Source: an uncultured Pseudomonadota bacterium
Lineage (GTDB): Bacteria; Pseudomonadota; Alphaproteobacteria; RF32; CAG-239
NCBI GenBank assembly: GCA_949295085.1
Contig: CASFJS010000008.1
Location: forward strand, 102,855-155,838
Length of the DNA: 52,984 nt
Reading direction: 5' to 3'
The position numbers and the translations under genes were made by a program. The notes beneath the pieces were generated by a model, which did not search any database, had not been told where the DNA came from, and worked only from the letters and a program-made list of their open reading frames with translations. Shown here in pieces: positions 34,199-41,859 of the stretch. Position 1 is the first letter of the stretch. Each line of letters opens with the position of its first letter.

Positions 34199-35167
34199 AT
34201 GAGCTTTACCGTTTTGGAATCTATTTTACGGCCATTGGCATATTGGTATCAGCAAGACGGCATTGAAGAGGTTGCCATCAATCACGCAGGCGAAGTATGG
34301 CTCCGTCTCCGCGGCAAAAGAGCCTACCCCTGGACGGTATATAAGGACGAAAAATTAAGCAAAGAATATTTAACGGATTTGCTCTATATTATTGCCAACA
34401 CATATGAGCTGCCGTTTGACCCCGTCCAGGGAAACCCTGTGGTTTACGCCACAATTCCCGGAGAACATCGTTTTTCGGCCATTTGCGGTAAAAATGTCAT
34501 GTATGACAACAATGATTTGACCGGCGGTATTGCCCTGACCATACGTGTTCACGCCGATGATGTGGCTTTCGGCTTGGGAGACTATGGTTTAATGCAGGGA
34601 GAAAAATTACATAAAATTAATCCGTTGAAAGATATCAAGGAGCCGGAAGACCCGTATGAACGTTTACTTTTAAGCATCAAGCGAGGGGATCACATTTTGG
34701 TTTCCGGTGCCACATCAACCGGTAAGACAACTTTTCTAAACAATCTGCTAAAAATTTTGGACATCAATAAACGTATTTTAACCATTGAAGATACACGGGA
34801 GTTGATTGTTCCGCACAAAAACCGTGTGCACATCACGCTGTCCCGTACCGAACAAACCAACGCCCTCACTTATGCCAAAGTTATCGATCTGGTTGTGCGT
34901 TTTACGCCGGATGCCATCATAGGCGGTGAGATTTCAACCAGCAATGCCGGTGCCATTTGGGAATTGATGGGTTCCGGTCATGATAACTGCCTGGCAACCA
35001 TTCACGCCGAAAATTCCGAGGCAGCCTATCAGGCTTTTACGGATCGTATTTTGCACACATATCCGACCATCGACCGCAAAAAAACCATTGAAGAAATGCG
35101 GCAGAAACTGCGCGTTGTTCAGATCAACAGAGATGGAAACTTACGTGCGGTGACGGAAATTACTTAA
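34199..35167 (+). CDS. virB11: VirB11 T4SS ATPase
   Basis: 322 residues, with AAGGAG before ATG 34199, 12 bases after virB10. The N-terminal domain (about 1-135) matches VirB11 (EEVAINHAGEVWLR, PGEHRFSAICG, TIRVHADD). The C-terminal hexameric ATPase domain has Walker A GATSTGKTT (170-178), an Asp box around ILTIEDTRELIVPH, Walker B/His region AIIGGEISTSNAGAI, and ATIHAEN with the conserved His. Usual VirB11 has GELRG where this one has GGEIS; the catalytic Glu is kept. VirB11 docks on VirB4 at the cytoplasmic side and drives the switch between pilus formation and transport. It is the last gene before a terminator. Confidence 0.93.
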   Translation: MSFTVLESILRPLAYWYQQDGIEEVAINHAGEVWLRLRGKRAYPWTVYKDEKLSKEYLTDLLYIIANTYELPFDPVQGNPVVYATIPGEHRFSAICGKNVMYDNNDLTGGIALTIRVHADDVAFGLGDYGLMQGEKLHKINPLKDIKEPEDPYERLLLSIKRGDHILVSGATSTGKTTFLNNLLKILDINKRILTIEDTRELIVPHKNRVHITLSRTEQTNALTYAKVIDLVVRFTPDAIIGGEISTSNAGAIWELMGSGHDNCLATIHAENSEAAYQAFTDRILHTYPTIDRKKTIEEMRQKLRVVQINRDGNLRAVTEIT

Positions 35168-35175
35168 AAACGGCG

Positions 35176-35202
35176 GAGGCTTATTAAAAGCCTCTTTTTT
35201 TT
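35176..35202 (+). terminator. Rho-independent terminator after virB11
   Basis: Seven-pair GAGGCTT/AAGCCTC stem (35176-35182 with 35188-35194), 5-base loop and eight T at 35195-35202, just after the virB11 stop. Confidence 0.88.
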
Positions 35203-35280
35203 GCATTTATTAACCCTAAATTTACAAGATAAAGCGTATCATAGGCTGGTATGGATAGAATTTAAACTGTTGGCGGCAAA

Positions 35281-37740
35281 ATGGCGTTAGAAACGGATAA
35301 AGCGACGGAAGCCCGCCGCAAGGCGTTGCGCAACGGCGAGGAAGACCCCGTCGTTGTTGCACAGCGTTTTTTAAATATTTATCGCCAAATGCACATTTTA
35401 AGTCCCGAGCGCAAAGAATCTTTCAATAAAATGCTTTTGGAACTTTCGCCGGATATCAGAGGAATTTTTTCATCTCTGCCGGGTGGAGCCATGTTGCAGG
35501 ATTATGCCGATGAACTGGCGGAAAAATCCGGTGTGCCCAGGTCTGCGCACACGGCAGCGGATATTCATTTGGATGAAGGCGCGCATCAGCAGGCCCAAAT
35601 TTTGGCTACGGCTCTGGCTCAGGCTCAGAATCAAGCCGCTGCCGCAGCGCCGGCACCTGCGACAATAGCCGGTTCGGCCAAGATCAGTTTGGATAAAGAT
35701 TTTGCCGGAGAATTTGCTAAAATTCTGGGCGCTTTAATCCAGCAGCAAACAACCGTCCAAAAAGAAAGTCTGGAAAAATTAACATCGGATTTAAGTAAGA
35801 CCCAGTTGTTCATCGCCAAAAACATGAAAGAAAATAAAGAAGAACAACGTGAAGAACTAAAGGAATTATGCCGGACATTGGAGGCGGGTAATCAACAATC
35901 ACGTGACGACAGACAAAAAGAGTTCGGTGATTTGTGTCGGATTCTTATGTCGGGTCTCAAAGAGGGGCGCGAAGAACAAACTCGAAGTCTGGGAGAGATT
36001 TGTAAAACCGTATCGGAATCATACCAAAATGCAAGGGCGGATCAAACGCGTGACATCGGCGAATTATGTAAAGCCATTATGCAAAGTCAAACAGCTTTGA
36101 GCAGCTCATTAAGCAGTCTTAGTCGGGAAATTCCCGCTGCGGCGCCGGTGCAAGCGGTGACGGCAACCGCAGCAACAATTGATGAGGGAACCAGAAAGCT
36201 AATAGAAGTTGTTTTAGACGGGCAAAAACAACTAAATATGCGTCTGGATAAATTTGAGGCCTCGGCAACGGAAAAAGCAAATGATAATAAAGAATTATTA
36301 ACGGTGTTTGAAAAGACGCAAACGGAAATTATCAAAAATTTAAGTCAGATACAAATACAGACCCCGGTTGTCCGTCAAGAGGATAACACCGAAAAATTGG
36401 TTCGGCTTATTAACGAATCTCAGGACAAGCTGGTCAAAACGTTGTTGTCGGCCAATATTCAGCAAAATAATACTGCGCAGTCCAATAACAATGCCAATAA
36501 TATTCAGATTACGGCACCGGATAACAGCGCCGCTCTGATAATGCTGACCGATAAAATTGCCTCGTTGCAAGCCGCTAATGAGCACAACCTTGAAAAAGCC
36601 ATTTCCAAAACAATAGAAGAACAAGGCCGGTTGTATGATAAAATAAGCCGCCGTCAGACGAAAGAATTAGCCGAAATATTGGCAGAATCCTTAAAGGGGA
36701 TACAACCGGTTTATTTAAATGGGCCGGCATTCAATCCGACAGTTCCCGAGCCGCAGATTCCGGAGGATATAAACAGCGGTTTAGCACCGATATCCGCCGT
36801 CGGACAAGATAACGGGTATGCAACGGAGCAAAATGCGGTGTACGATATCGAACCGTTCCCGCCGACGGACGAAGAAGACACGGTTTATCCAAATGAAGAT
36901 ATGCCCGACCGAAATATTGAAAATATTTCGGAAAATGAAAATATACCGCTCAAAAAGAAGAAAAAGAAAAAACAGAAGAAAAAAAATATCGCCGGCGCGG
37001 ATGATTCGCCATTTATATCGGAAAATAATGCGGTTACGGAAGATGTGCTGCCGGAAACGGTGCCGCTGCAAGAAGAAACGCCACCGTATGAAAACGATAT
37101 TACAGACATCCCGCTGCCGGCAGAAATCTCATTTGAAGATCTGCCGTCAGACGACGTGGACACAGATATAGCGGAAGATTTGCCGGAGCCAGGCAATGAG
37201 GAAATAATACCGCCATCCGAAAACAATGAAGCGGCAGTATTGGTCGATACGGCGGTTCCGGAGGAAAAACAGGTAATTGACACGGTTTCGGATGATAAAA
37301 TTTTGGAAAACCCCGTTGCCGAAGAACGAAGCAGTGATTGGGGGTTTGTTGATAGTCCGTCGGCAGAGGATACAGCCATAACGGAAACGGCCGTTAATAT
37401 AGGAGATTCCGATAGCAACGATTGGGGCTTTGGCAGTTCGGTCGCCGACAATTCAACAGAAGATTCATCAGCGGAATATAATGACAATGAAGAAGGACAA
37501 AATTGGGAATGGGTATATGTTGATGAAAATGATGAAAATATTGAACCGGGAATGGAAGCAATAGGTGATAACAGTTATATTTGTACGGGTAATTTGTATG
37601 ATCAGGAAAAAGATACAGCCGATAATCCGATTCTTTATGCCTCGGTACCGGTCAGCCTTTCGATTCCTCCGGTTATTATTGACAACACGGCCGACAATGA
37701 TGAGATAGACCCGTATCAAAATAGTATTCTAAAAGATTAA
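35281..37740 (+). CDS. Large cytoplasmic coiled-coil protein, unrecognised
   Basis: 819 residues with no signal peptide or membrane helix; the site before ATG 35281 is weak. Residues 1-110 look like a small helical domain (VVVAQRFLNIYRQMHILSPE, LSPDIRGIFSSLPG). An Ala/Gln linker and a long helical region (about 140-470) follow, in which a motif close to REEQ-x5-LCK/RT recurs at roughly 25-residue spacing. The C-terminal third is acidic and disordered, interrupted by a run of Lys (KKKKKKKQKKKN, about 560-571), and holds two DWGF motifs and one NWEWVYV. It sits alone between virB11's terminator and the secretin-like operon. It could be a cytoplasmic hub or a secreted substrate; neither can be shown from sequence. 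Confidence 0.7.
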   Translation: MALETDKATEARRKALRNGEEDPVVVAQRFLNIYRQMHILSPERKESFNKMLLELSPDIRGIFSSLPGGAMLQDYADELAEKSGVPRSAHTAADIHLDEGAHQQAQILATALAQAQNQAAAAAPAPATIAGSAKISLDKDFAGEFAKILGALIQQQTTVQKESLEKLTSDLSKTQLFIAKNMKENKEEQREELKELCRTLEAGNQQSRDDRQKEFGDLCRILMSGLKEGREEQTRSLGEICKTVSESYQNARADQTRDIGELCKAIMQSQTALSSSLSSLSREIPAAAPVQAVTATAATIDEGTRKLIEVVLDGQKQLNMRLDKFEASATEKANDNKELLTVFEKTQTEIIKNLSQIQIQTPVVRQEDNTEKLVRLINESQDKLVKTLLSANIQQNNTAQSNNNANNIQITAPDNSAALIMLTDKIASLQAANEHNLEKAISKTIEEQGRLYDKISRRQTKELAEILAESLKGIQPVYLNGPAFNPTVPEPQIPEDINSGLAPISAVGQDNGYATEQNAVYDIEPFPPTDEEDTVYPNEDMPDRNIENISENENIPLKKKKKKKQKKKNIAGADDSPFISENNAVTEDVLPETVPLQEETPPYENDITDIPLPAEISFEDLPSDDVDTDIAEDLPEPGNEEIIPPSENNEAAVLVDTAVPEEKQVIDTVSDDKILENPVAEERSSDWGFVDSPSAEDTAITETAVNIGDSDSNDWGFGSSVADNSTEDSSAEYNDNEEGQNWEWVYVDENDENIEPGMEAIGDNSYICTGNLYDQEKDTADNPILYASVPVSLSIPPVIIDNTADNDEIDPYQNSILKD

Positions 37741-37810
37741 AATAATAATTTACAAAGCCTGTTTGCTAAACTAAATTAAGAAAAAGGCTTTTAGATCAAA
37801 GGAGCAAAAA

Positions 37811-38458
37811 ATGGAGCAAAACAAAACATTCAGCTCTGGGAAAGACACTGCCGGCGATACCTGGTATGTCGACAACTATGTGTTGTTAAAAGAATATTAT
37901 GATATGACCATATCGCGTATTGCGGCTCGTTGTGTCCGCAGTGGTAATATTGCCATAGAGGAATACAAGCATTATGCCTATGTTCTGGATGTTTTGGAAG
38001 AAATAAGCGAAACCGGCGAATATATTGTTTCACATCCGGATCTTTATGGCTATGTTGATAAAAAAATTGCCGGCGGTATCAATGCTTTAAAGAAAAATTT
38101 ACAAGAATTTAAAACCGAATTGGAGCATAATGCTTCGCCGGATATGATTAAGCAGGATAAAGATGAGCTTAATAAGATGAAAGAAGCTCTGGGAGAAGTG
38201 GATAAATCCGAAGATCCGACGGTTGGTGCCGGAATGTCTATGGACGAGGTTATCAATAAATTAATGCACCAAAGCAATGTGCCGACCGCCGGAAGCGGAC
38301 AAAATCCGCAACCGCCACAACCGTCCGGGCAGCCGCGGCCGCAACAGGTTCCGCCGGCCGGTCAGGCGCAACAGACGAGACCGCAACAGGCGCAACAGAC
38401 GAGACCGCAACAGCCGGCTCAAAACTTCTCACCAAATCAGCAAAAACCGCAGGGATAA
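37811..38458 (+). CDS. Small cytoplasmic protein with Pro/Gln tail, unrecognised
   Basis: 215 residues, with AAAGGAGC before ATG 37811. No signal peptide or membrane helix. Residues 15-150 are predicted mostly helical (YVDNYVLLKEYYDMTISRIA, a Lys/Glu helix around 90-125). The last 50 residues are Pro/Gln repeats (QQTRPQQAQQTRPQQPAQ). The first domain may bind a partner and the tail is probably flexible. It is the first gene of a unit with the secretin-like lipoprotein 3 bases downstream. No family is recognised. Confidence 0.65.
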   Translation: MEQNKTFSSGKDTAGDTWYVDNYVLLKEYYDMTISRIAARCVRSGNIAIEEYKHYAYVLDVLEEISETGEYIVSHPDLYGYVDKKIAGGINALKKNLQEFKTELEHNASPDMIKQDKDELNKMKEALGEVDKSEDPTVGAGMSMDEVINKLMHQSNVPTAGSGQNPQPPQPSGQPRPQQVPPAGQAQQTRPQQAQQTRPQQPAQNFSPNQQKPQG

Positions 38459-38461
38459 ACA

Positions 38462-39739
38462 ATGACTGGGCTTAAATTAAAATTTTTCATCTTACCGGTT
38501 GTCTTGGGGCTGAGTGCCTGTGGCTACTTGGATGGTTTGCGCACAGAAAAGAATGATAAGAGCAGTCAAATAAAAGTACCGGAAATTCCGGTCTATACGG
38601 CAGAAGTAACAAAACCGGAGTATCCGGCCATCCGGACTCCGAAAGGAGCCAACCGGCTTGATTTGGAAACGCCGATGCGTTGTTTTGTCAATTGGAACGC
38701 GCAGCAGATGATTTCGACGGTTCCCTACAATCTTAAAGCCTTTAATCTGGTGCGCAACGGCAAAAACGATATGTTGCCGCGATTCGAGGTTAACGGTTTT
38801 TCGTTTGAAACCATGCCGGCAGAAAAAGCTTTATTAAAATTAACCAAAGAAGCCGAGCTCAAGCTGGTTGCCAAAGATGCGCCGTATTCGAGTATTTCGG
38901 CAGAGAATTTGCGCGGTGATTTTACGGATGTTGTAAACATGATCACCGATGCCGCAGAAATTTATTATACATATAACGCCGCAAACAAAACCTTGCGAAT
39001 ATCCAGGAAAGCTAATTTCAGCCTCTATATTCCGCAGTCGCGGACGATTATGTTGGCCATTCTGGATGTTTTGCGGGGAGCCGGCATAACGGATTTTACG
39101 GCGGATTTTGATGACTACAGTATCACCTTCGATGCCGATTTTGAACTGCGCAGCCAAATTTTAAGCCTTATCAACTATTTTGAGGAAAACCCGATATTGT
39201 TGGCTTATGATATTATGGTCTTTAATCTGTATCCTTATTCTTCCGCCGGAGTGGAATGGCAACAGATTATGGATGCTTTCGGATTTGGCAGTATCAAAAG
39301 CGCCAAAAATGGTGTTTTAGGCAAAATATTGACAACGTCAAACGATATAAACGTTGCGTCTCTGACCTCGTTTTTGAGCCGTCAGGCCAAGGTAGAAAGT
39401 GTTGGTGAGGGCAAATTTGTTGTACCGAATTTATGGTTCTCGCGTTTTGATATCGGCAAATGTATCCGGCAGACTTCTTTTTTGGGCGATTTATCGATTC
39501 TGACCAAAGCTTCGTTTGAGCAAAACAACAAGATATTTTCCGAAATAACGATTGAAAACGGCATGGGCGAGATTACAAAATACTCTATCCGCAGCAAGTT
39601 AGGCGAAAACTTTTTGATTATAGGCCTGCCCGACACGGTATTTGGCCGGCAGTTGCCGCAATCCGAAACAATCATGATGATTGTACCGCGTATTATCAAA
39701 ACAACAAAAACATCAAAGGTGTTGGAAAATAACTTATAG
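38462..39739 (+). CDS. Secretin-like outer-membrane lipoprotein (PilN/BfpB type, short)
   Basis: 425 residues. A lipobox (LGLSACG, Cys 20) makes it a lipoprotein. Residues about 110-180 resemble an STN/N0 domain (FSFETMPAEKALLKLTKEA...LRGDFTDVVNMI) and about 190-250 an N1-type domain. The rest follows the secretin plan: a YDIMVFNLYPYSSAGVEW strand with an upstream helix, FVVPNLWFSR, a C-terminal paired strand region with FLIIGLPDTVFG and the closing ETIMMIVPRIIKT. Lipoprotein secretins of 500-560 residues serve type IVb pili (PilN, BfpB, TcpC). This one is short, so the barrel may be reduced. It could belong to the pilus at the window start or be a T4SS part; gene order favours the latter. 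Confidence 0.55.
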   Translation: MTGLKLKFFILPVVLGLSACGYLDGLRTEKNDKSSQIKVPEIPVYTAEVTKPEYPAIRTPKGANRLDLETPMRCFVNWNAQQMISTVPYNLKAFNLVRNGKNDMLPRFEVNGFSFETMPAEKALLKLTKEAELKLVAKDAPYSSISAENLRGDFTDVVNMITDAAEIYYTYNAANKTLRISRKANFSLYIPQSRTIMLAILDVLRGAGITDFTADFDDYSITFDADFELRSQILSLINYFEENPILLAYDIMVFNLYPYSSAGVEWQQIMDAFGFGSIKSAKNGVLGKILTTSNDINVASLTSFLSRQAKVESVGEGKFVVPNLWFSRFDIGKCIRQTSFLGDLSILTKASFEQNNKIFSEITIENGMGEITKYSIRSKLGENFLIIGLPDTVFGRQLPQSETIMMIVPRIIKTTKTSKVLENNL

Positions 39740-39751
39740 GAAACAGCAAAT

Positions 39752-40435
39752 ATGGACACATCCTCAGGCGGTTCCCGACCGCAGCTAAAAAAAATTAAAC
39801 GTCCGATTAACAGGACAATGCCGCAGACCTCTGCACATCCGCAGTCGTCAACGCTTTCGCCGGCGGAAAGCGGCAATCCTTTTGTGGCGCAACAGGCTCC
39901 GGCGCCATCTGCCAACGGCGTCAATATAGATGCTTATCTGGATGAAACGCCTGTTCCGTCTAAAGAAGTTCGCGATACGACCTTTGACCGCGATAATAAT
40001 CATACACCGCAATACATTGATGAAAGATCCTATGAAGAAGAAGTTTACGGCCGGTCGGCCGCGGCAGAGCTTCCCGAATGGTTGACAATGAAAATCTTTT
40101 TTCTGATTGTCGGGGTATGTTTATTTATCGGTGTTGTTGCCGGCAAATTTATTTTTGCCGAATCAAAAGTTGTACGCAACGGCTTGCAAGGTGTTGTCGT
40201 CAATGCCGAGGTTCCGCGCGGACGGGCACGTTGCGGAGTAGCCGAAAGGACGCAGGGGTGCGTGTTGTATATTATGAATCCCCAGCGTCAGGATATGCGT
40301 GCCAAGGATTTTTATGATCTGGCCTCACAAATGACCGGTCGCCAGCGTTTTATGATTGAAACCGGCAACATGCGTTATGCCAACAGCAAAATCAGGCCTG
40401 GCGATATTGTTCAGCTCAATATTCCGCCATTATGA
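39752..40435 (+). CDS. Bitopic inner-membrane protein, unrecognised
   Basis: 227 residues, with AGGAAA before ATG 39752, 12 bases after the secretin-like gene. A disordered Pro/Ser/Gln-rich N-terminus of about 105 residues leads to one membrane helix (about 111-131) and a periplasmic domain of about 90 residues with a probable disulfide (RCGVAERTQGC) and PGDIVQLNIPPL at the end. N-in/C-out topology resembles PilP/TcpD-like or T4SS accessory proteins that link the inner membrane to a secretin. No family is recognised. The domain could contact the secretin-like lipoprotein made from the same unit. Confidence 0.6.
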   Translation: MDTSSGGSRPQLKKIKRPINRTMPQTSAHPQSSTLSPAESGNPFVAQQAPAPSANGVNIDAYLDETPVPSKEVRDTTFDRDNNHTPQYIDERSYEEEVYGRSAAAELPEWLTMKIFFLIVGVCLFIGVVAGKFIFAESKVVRNGLQGVVVNAEVPRGRARCGVAERTQGCVLYIMNPQRQDMRAKDFYDLASQMTGRQRFMIETGNMRYANSKIRPGDIVQLNIPPL

Positions 40436-40442
40436 GCCAAAC

Positions 40443-40470
40443 AAAAAGCCTCGGAAAACCGAGGCTTTTT
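40443..40470. terminator. Bidirectional terminator between convergent genes
   Basis: Perfect 12-bp inverted repeat (40443-40454 with 40459-40470), 4-base loop, with A5 at one end and T5 at the other. It serves both the + strand operon ending at 40435 and the - strand regulator ending at 40486. Confidence 0.92.
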
Positions 40471-40485
40471 GCGAAAGCCATGTTT

Positions 40486-41457
40486 TTACAGACTGATAAA
40501 CACAACACGATGCAGCCTTTGCAGGTCGTTGTTGTCAAAATCTATTCTCTCATCCGGATTCCAGCGGATTCCGTACAAATTTCCGGCGTCATCCTCACGC
40601 ACGGCAACAATTTGCGCTTCTTCTTCATTAGCATAATAAATGGCAATATCGCCGACACTGACCGGCTCCTGAGGATCCGCAAACAATATCGAGCGAGACG
40701 GCAACAGGTTGCCCAAACGCCGTGTACAAAGATTAACGGCATAAGCATCTTTTTTGTTTTGCAGCGAAACCGGGCAGACAACTTTCTTAACTTCTTCTTC
40801 GGGATCAATAAGAACATTGCCGTTTCTCCCGGTTGTCCCGAAAACGGAAATCATGGAAGTTTCCGCCAAATTGCTGCCAAAAGAAGCAATCGCGCCGCGC
40901 GGGGTTGACAAAAGTTTATATTTGGCATCATTACGTTGGATAATCTCTTCCAAAAAGCCCTTTTCATCCAGTTCTTTAATTTGCGCTTTCAGATCATCTG
41001 CCGTCATCTTCAATGCTTTGGCGATATTTTTCATCTCTTTTTCGGACACCTCGCGTTGCCCCATCTCAATCCGGTGATAAACCGACAAAGTCATATCGGC
41101 GCTTTCGGCGACTTCAATCAGGGTCAGGTTTTTTTCGTTGCGGATCTGCCGCAATCCGGCGCCCAAAGTTTTCAAACCGCTTTTTTCATTAATTTTATTG
41201 CGGCGCTCCTGCTCGCGTCGCCAGGCCAACACGATTTCCTGTTGCGAATTTTGTTCATTAACAAAAAGGTCTTGCAAGGGGCAGTCCAAAAACTCGGCAA
41301 CCCTGACCAATTGTTCTTGATCAACCCGGCGGTATCCTTTTTCAATTTTGGAAATTGCCGACAAAGAAACATTGAGATGATCGGCCAGCTCCTGCATAGA
41401 GCGCCCGCGCAGGCGGCGATACATTCTGATCTGGTTCGGAAAAATAATTTCTTCCAT
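40486..41457 (-). CDS. XRE-family regulator with two HTH domains and an S24-like C-terminus
   Basis: 323 residues. The ATG at 41457 is chosen because TAAGGGG lies 9 bases upstream; the frame extends 10 codons further without support. HTH 1 is at about 6-62 (IRMYRRLRGRSMQELADHLN, LSAISKIEKGYR) and HTH 2 at about 98-150 (LRQIRNEKNLTLIEVAESAD, SVYHRIEMGQR). The C-terminal 130 residues follow the LexA/CI S24 fold in outline (AYAVNLCTRRLGN, FADPQEPVSVGDIAIYY, GIRWNP), but the usual Ser-Met nucleophile motif and the Lys are absent. It is therefore probably a ligand- or dimer-controlled repressor, not a self-cleaving one. It is divergent from the virB6 operon and may control it and itself. Confidence 0.8.
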   Translation of the reverse strand: MEEIIFPNQIRMYRRLRGRSMQELADHLNVSLSAISKIEKGYRRVDQEQLVRVAEFLDCPLQDLFVNEQNSQQEIVLAWRREQERRNKINEKSGLKTLGAGLRQIRNEKNLTLIEVAESADMTLSVYHRIEMGQREVSEKEMKNIAKALKMTADDLKAQIKELDEKGFLEEIIQRNDAKYKLLSTPRGAIASFGSNLAETSMISVFGTTGRNGNVLIDPEEEVKKVVCPVSLQNKKDAYAVNLCTRRLGNLLPSRSILFADPQEPVSVGDIAIYYANEEEAQIVAVREDDAGNLYGIRWNPDERIDFDNNDLQRLHRVVFISL

Positions 41458-41499
41458 GATTCTGTTACCCCTTAATAAAGTTAACAATTTCTGCCTCCC

Positions 41500-41528
41500 A
41501 TACTAATAATAAGAGCCGGATTAATCAA
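41500..41528 (-). promoter_or_regulatory. Promoter of the XRE-type regulator
   Basis: On the - strand, TTGATT (41523-41528) and TAGTAT (41500-41505) with a 17-base spacer, about 45 bases upstream of the regulator start codon. Confidence 0.55.
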
Positions 41529-41535
41529 GAAAATA

Positions 41536-41567
41536 GTACAAAAAAAGACAATTTGTGTACAAAATTG
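41536..41567. promoter_or_regulatory. Candidate operator for the XRE-type regulator
   Basis: GTACAAAA occurs at 41536 and again at 41557, 21 bases apart, which is two helical turns. The second copy lies in an imperfect palindrome, CAATTT-GTGTACA-AAATTG (41549-41567). It sits just upstream of the regulator promoter and between the divergent genes, a typical place for an autoregulatory XRE operator. Confidence 0.35.
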
Positions 41568-41658
41568 GCATGAATGCAAAAAATCAAAAAACTGTAACAC
41601 TTTATAAGTAATTTATGTGTTATGATAAAATAAGATCTTTAAGGAGGATACACAGGCA

Positions 41659-41859
41659 ATGATCAAAGCATGGCTGGCAACAATATGGGCACTGGTTATC
41701 TTAGGCGTAGCTTATTGGATTGATTTATTTGATTTTTTTGCCGGAACAGCCATGCAATACATTGCCGTTGGCGGCGTTATTCTGGCCTTTGTTGCGGCGA
41801 GAATTATTTTAGGCAGTCCTCTTAAAAGGGATAAAAAAGATGAAAAAAACGGCGACTAA
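41659..41859 (+). CDS. Small two-helix membrane protein upstream of virB6 genes
   Basis: 66 residues, with AAGGAGG 11 bases before ATG 41659. Two hydrophobic segments (about 5-24 and 33-51) are joined by a short loop, and a basic/acidic tail (KRDKKDEKNGD) faces the cytoplasm. The end overlaps the start of the first virB6 by 20 bases, so it is probably translated with it. A TATGAT at 41621-41626 may be its -10 element, but no good -35 lies upstream. No family is recognised; it might be a small assembly factor for the VirB6 set. Confidence 0.6.
   Translation: MIKAWLATIWALVILGVAYWIDLFDFFAGTAMQYIAVGGVILAFVAARIILGSPLKRDKKDEKNGD

Noticed and set aside
36885..37487. 200-codon Ser-rich open frame on the - strand
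   Set aside because: It mirrors the acidic, low-complexity tail of the 819-residue protein on the + strand.
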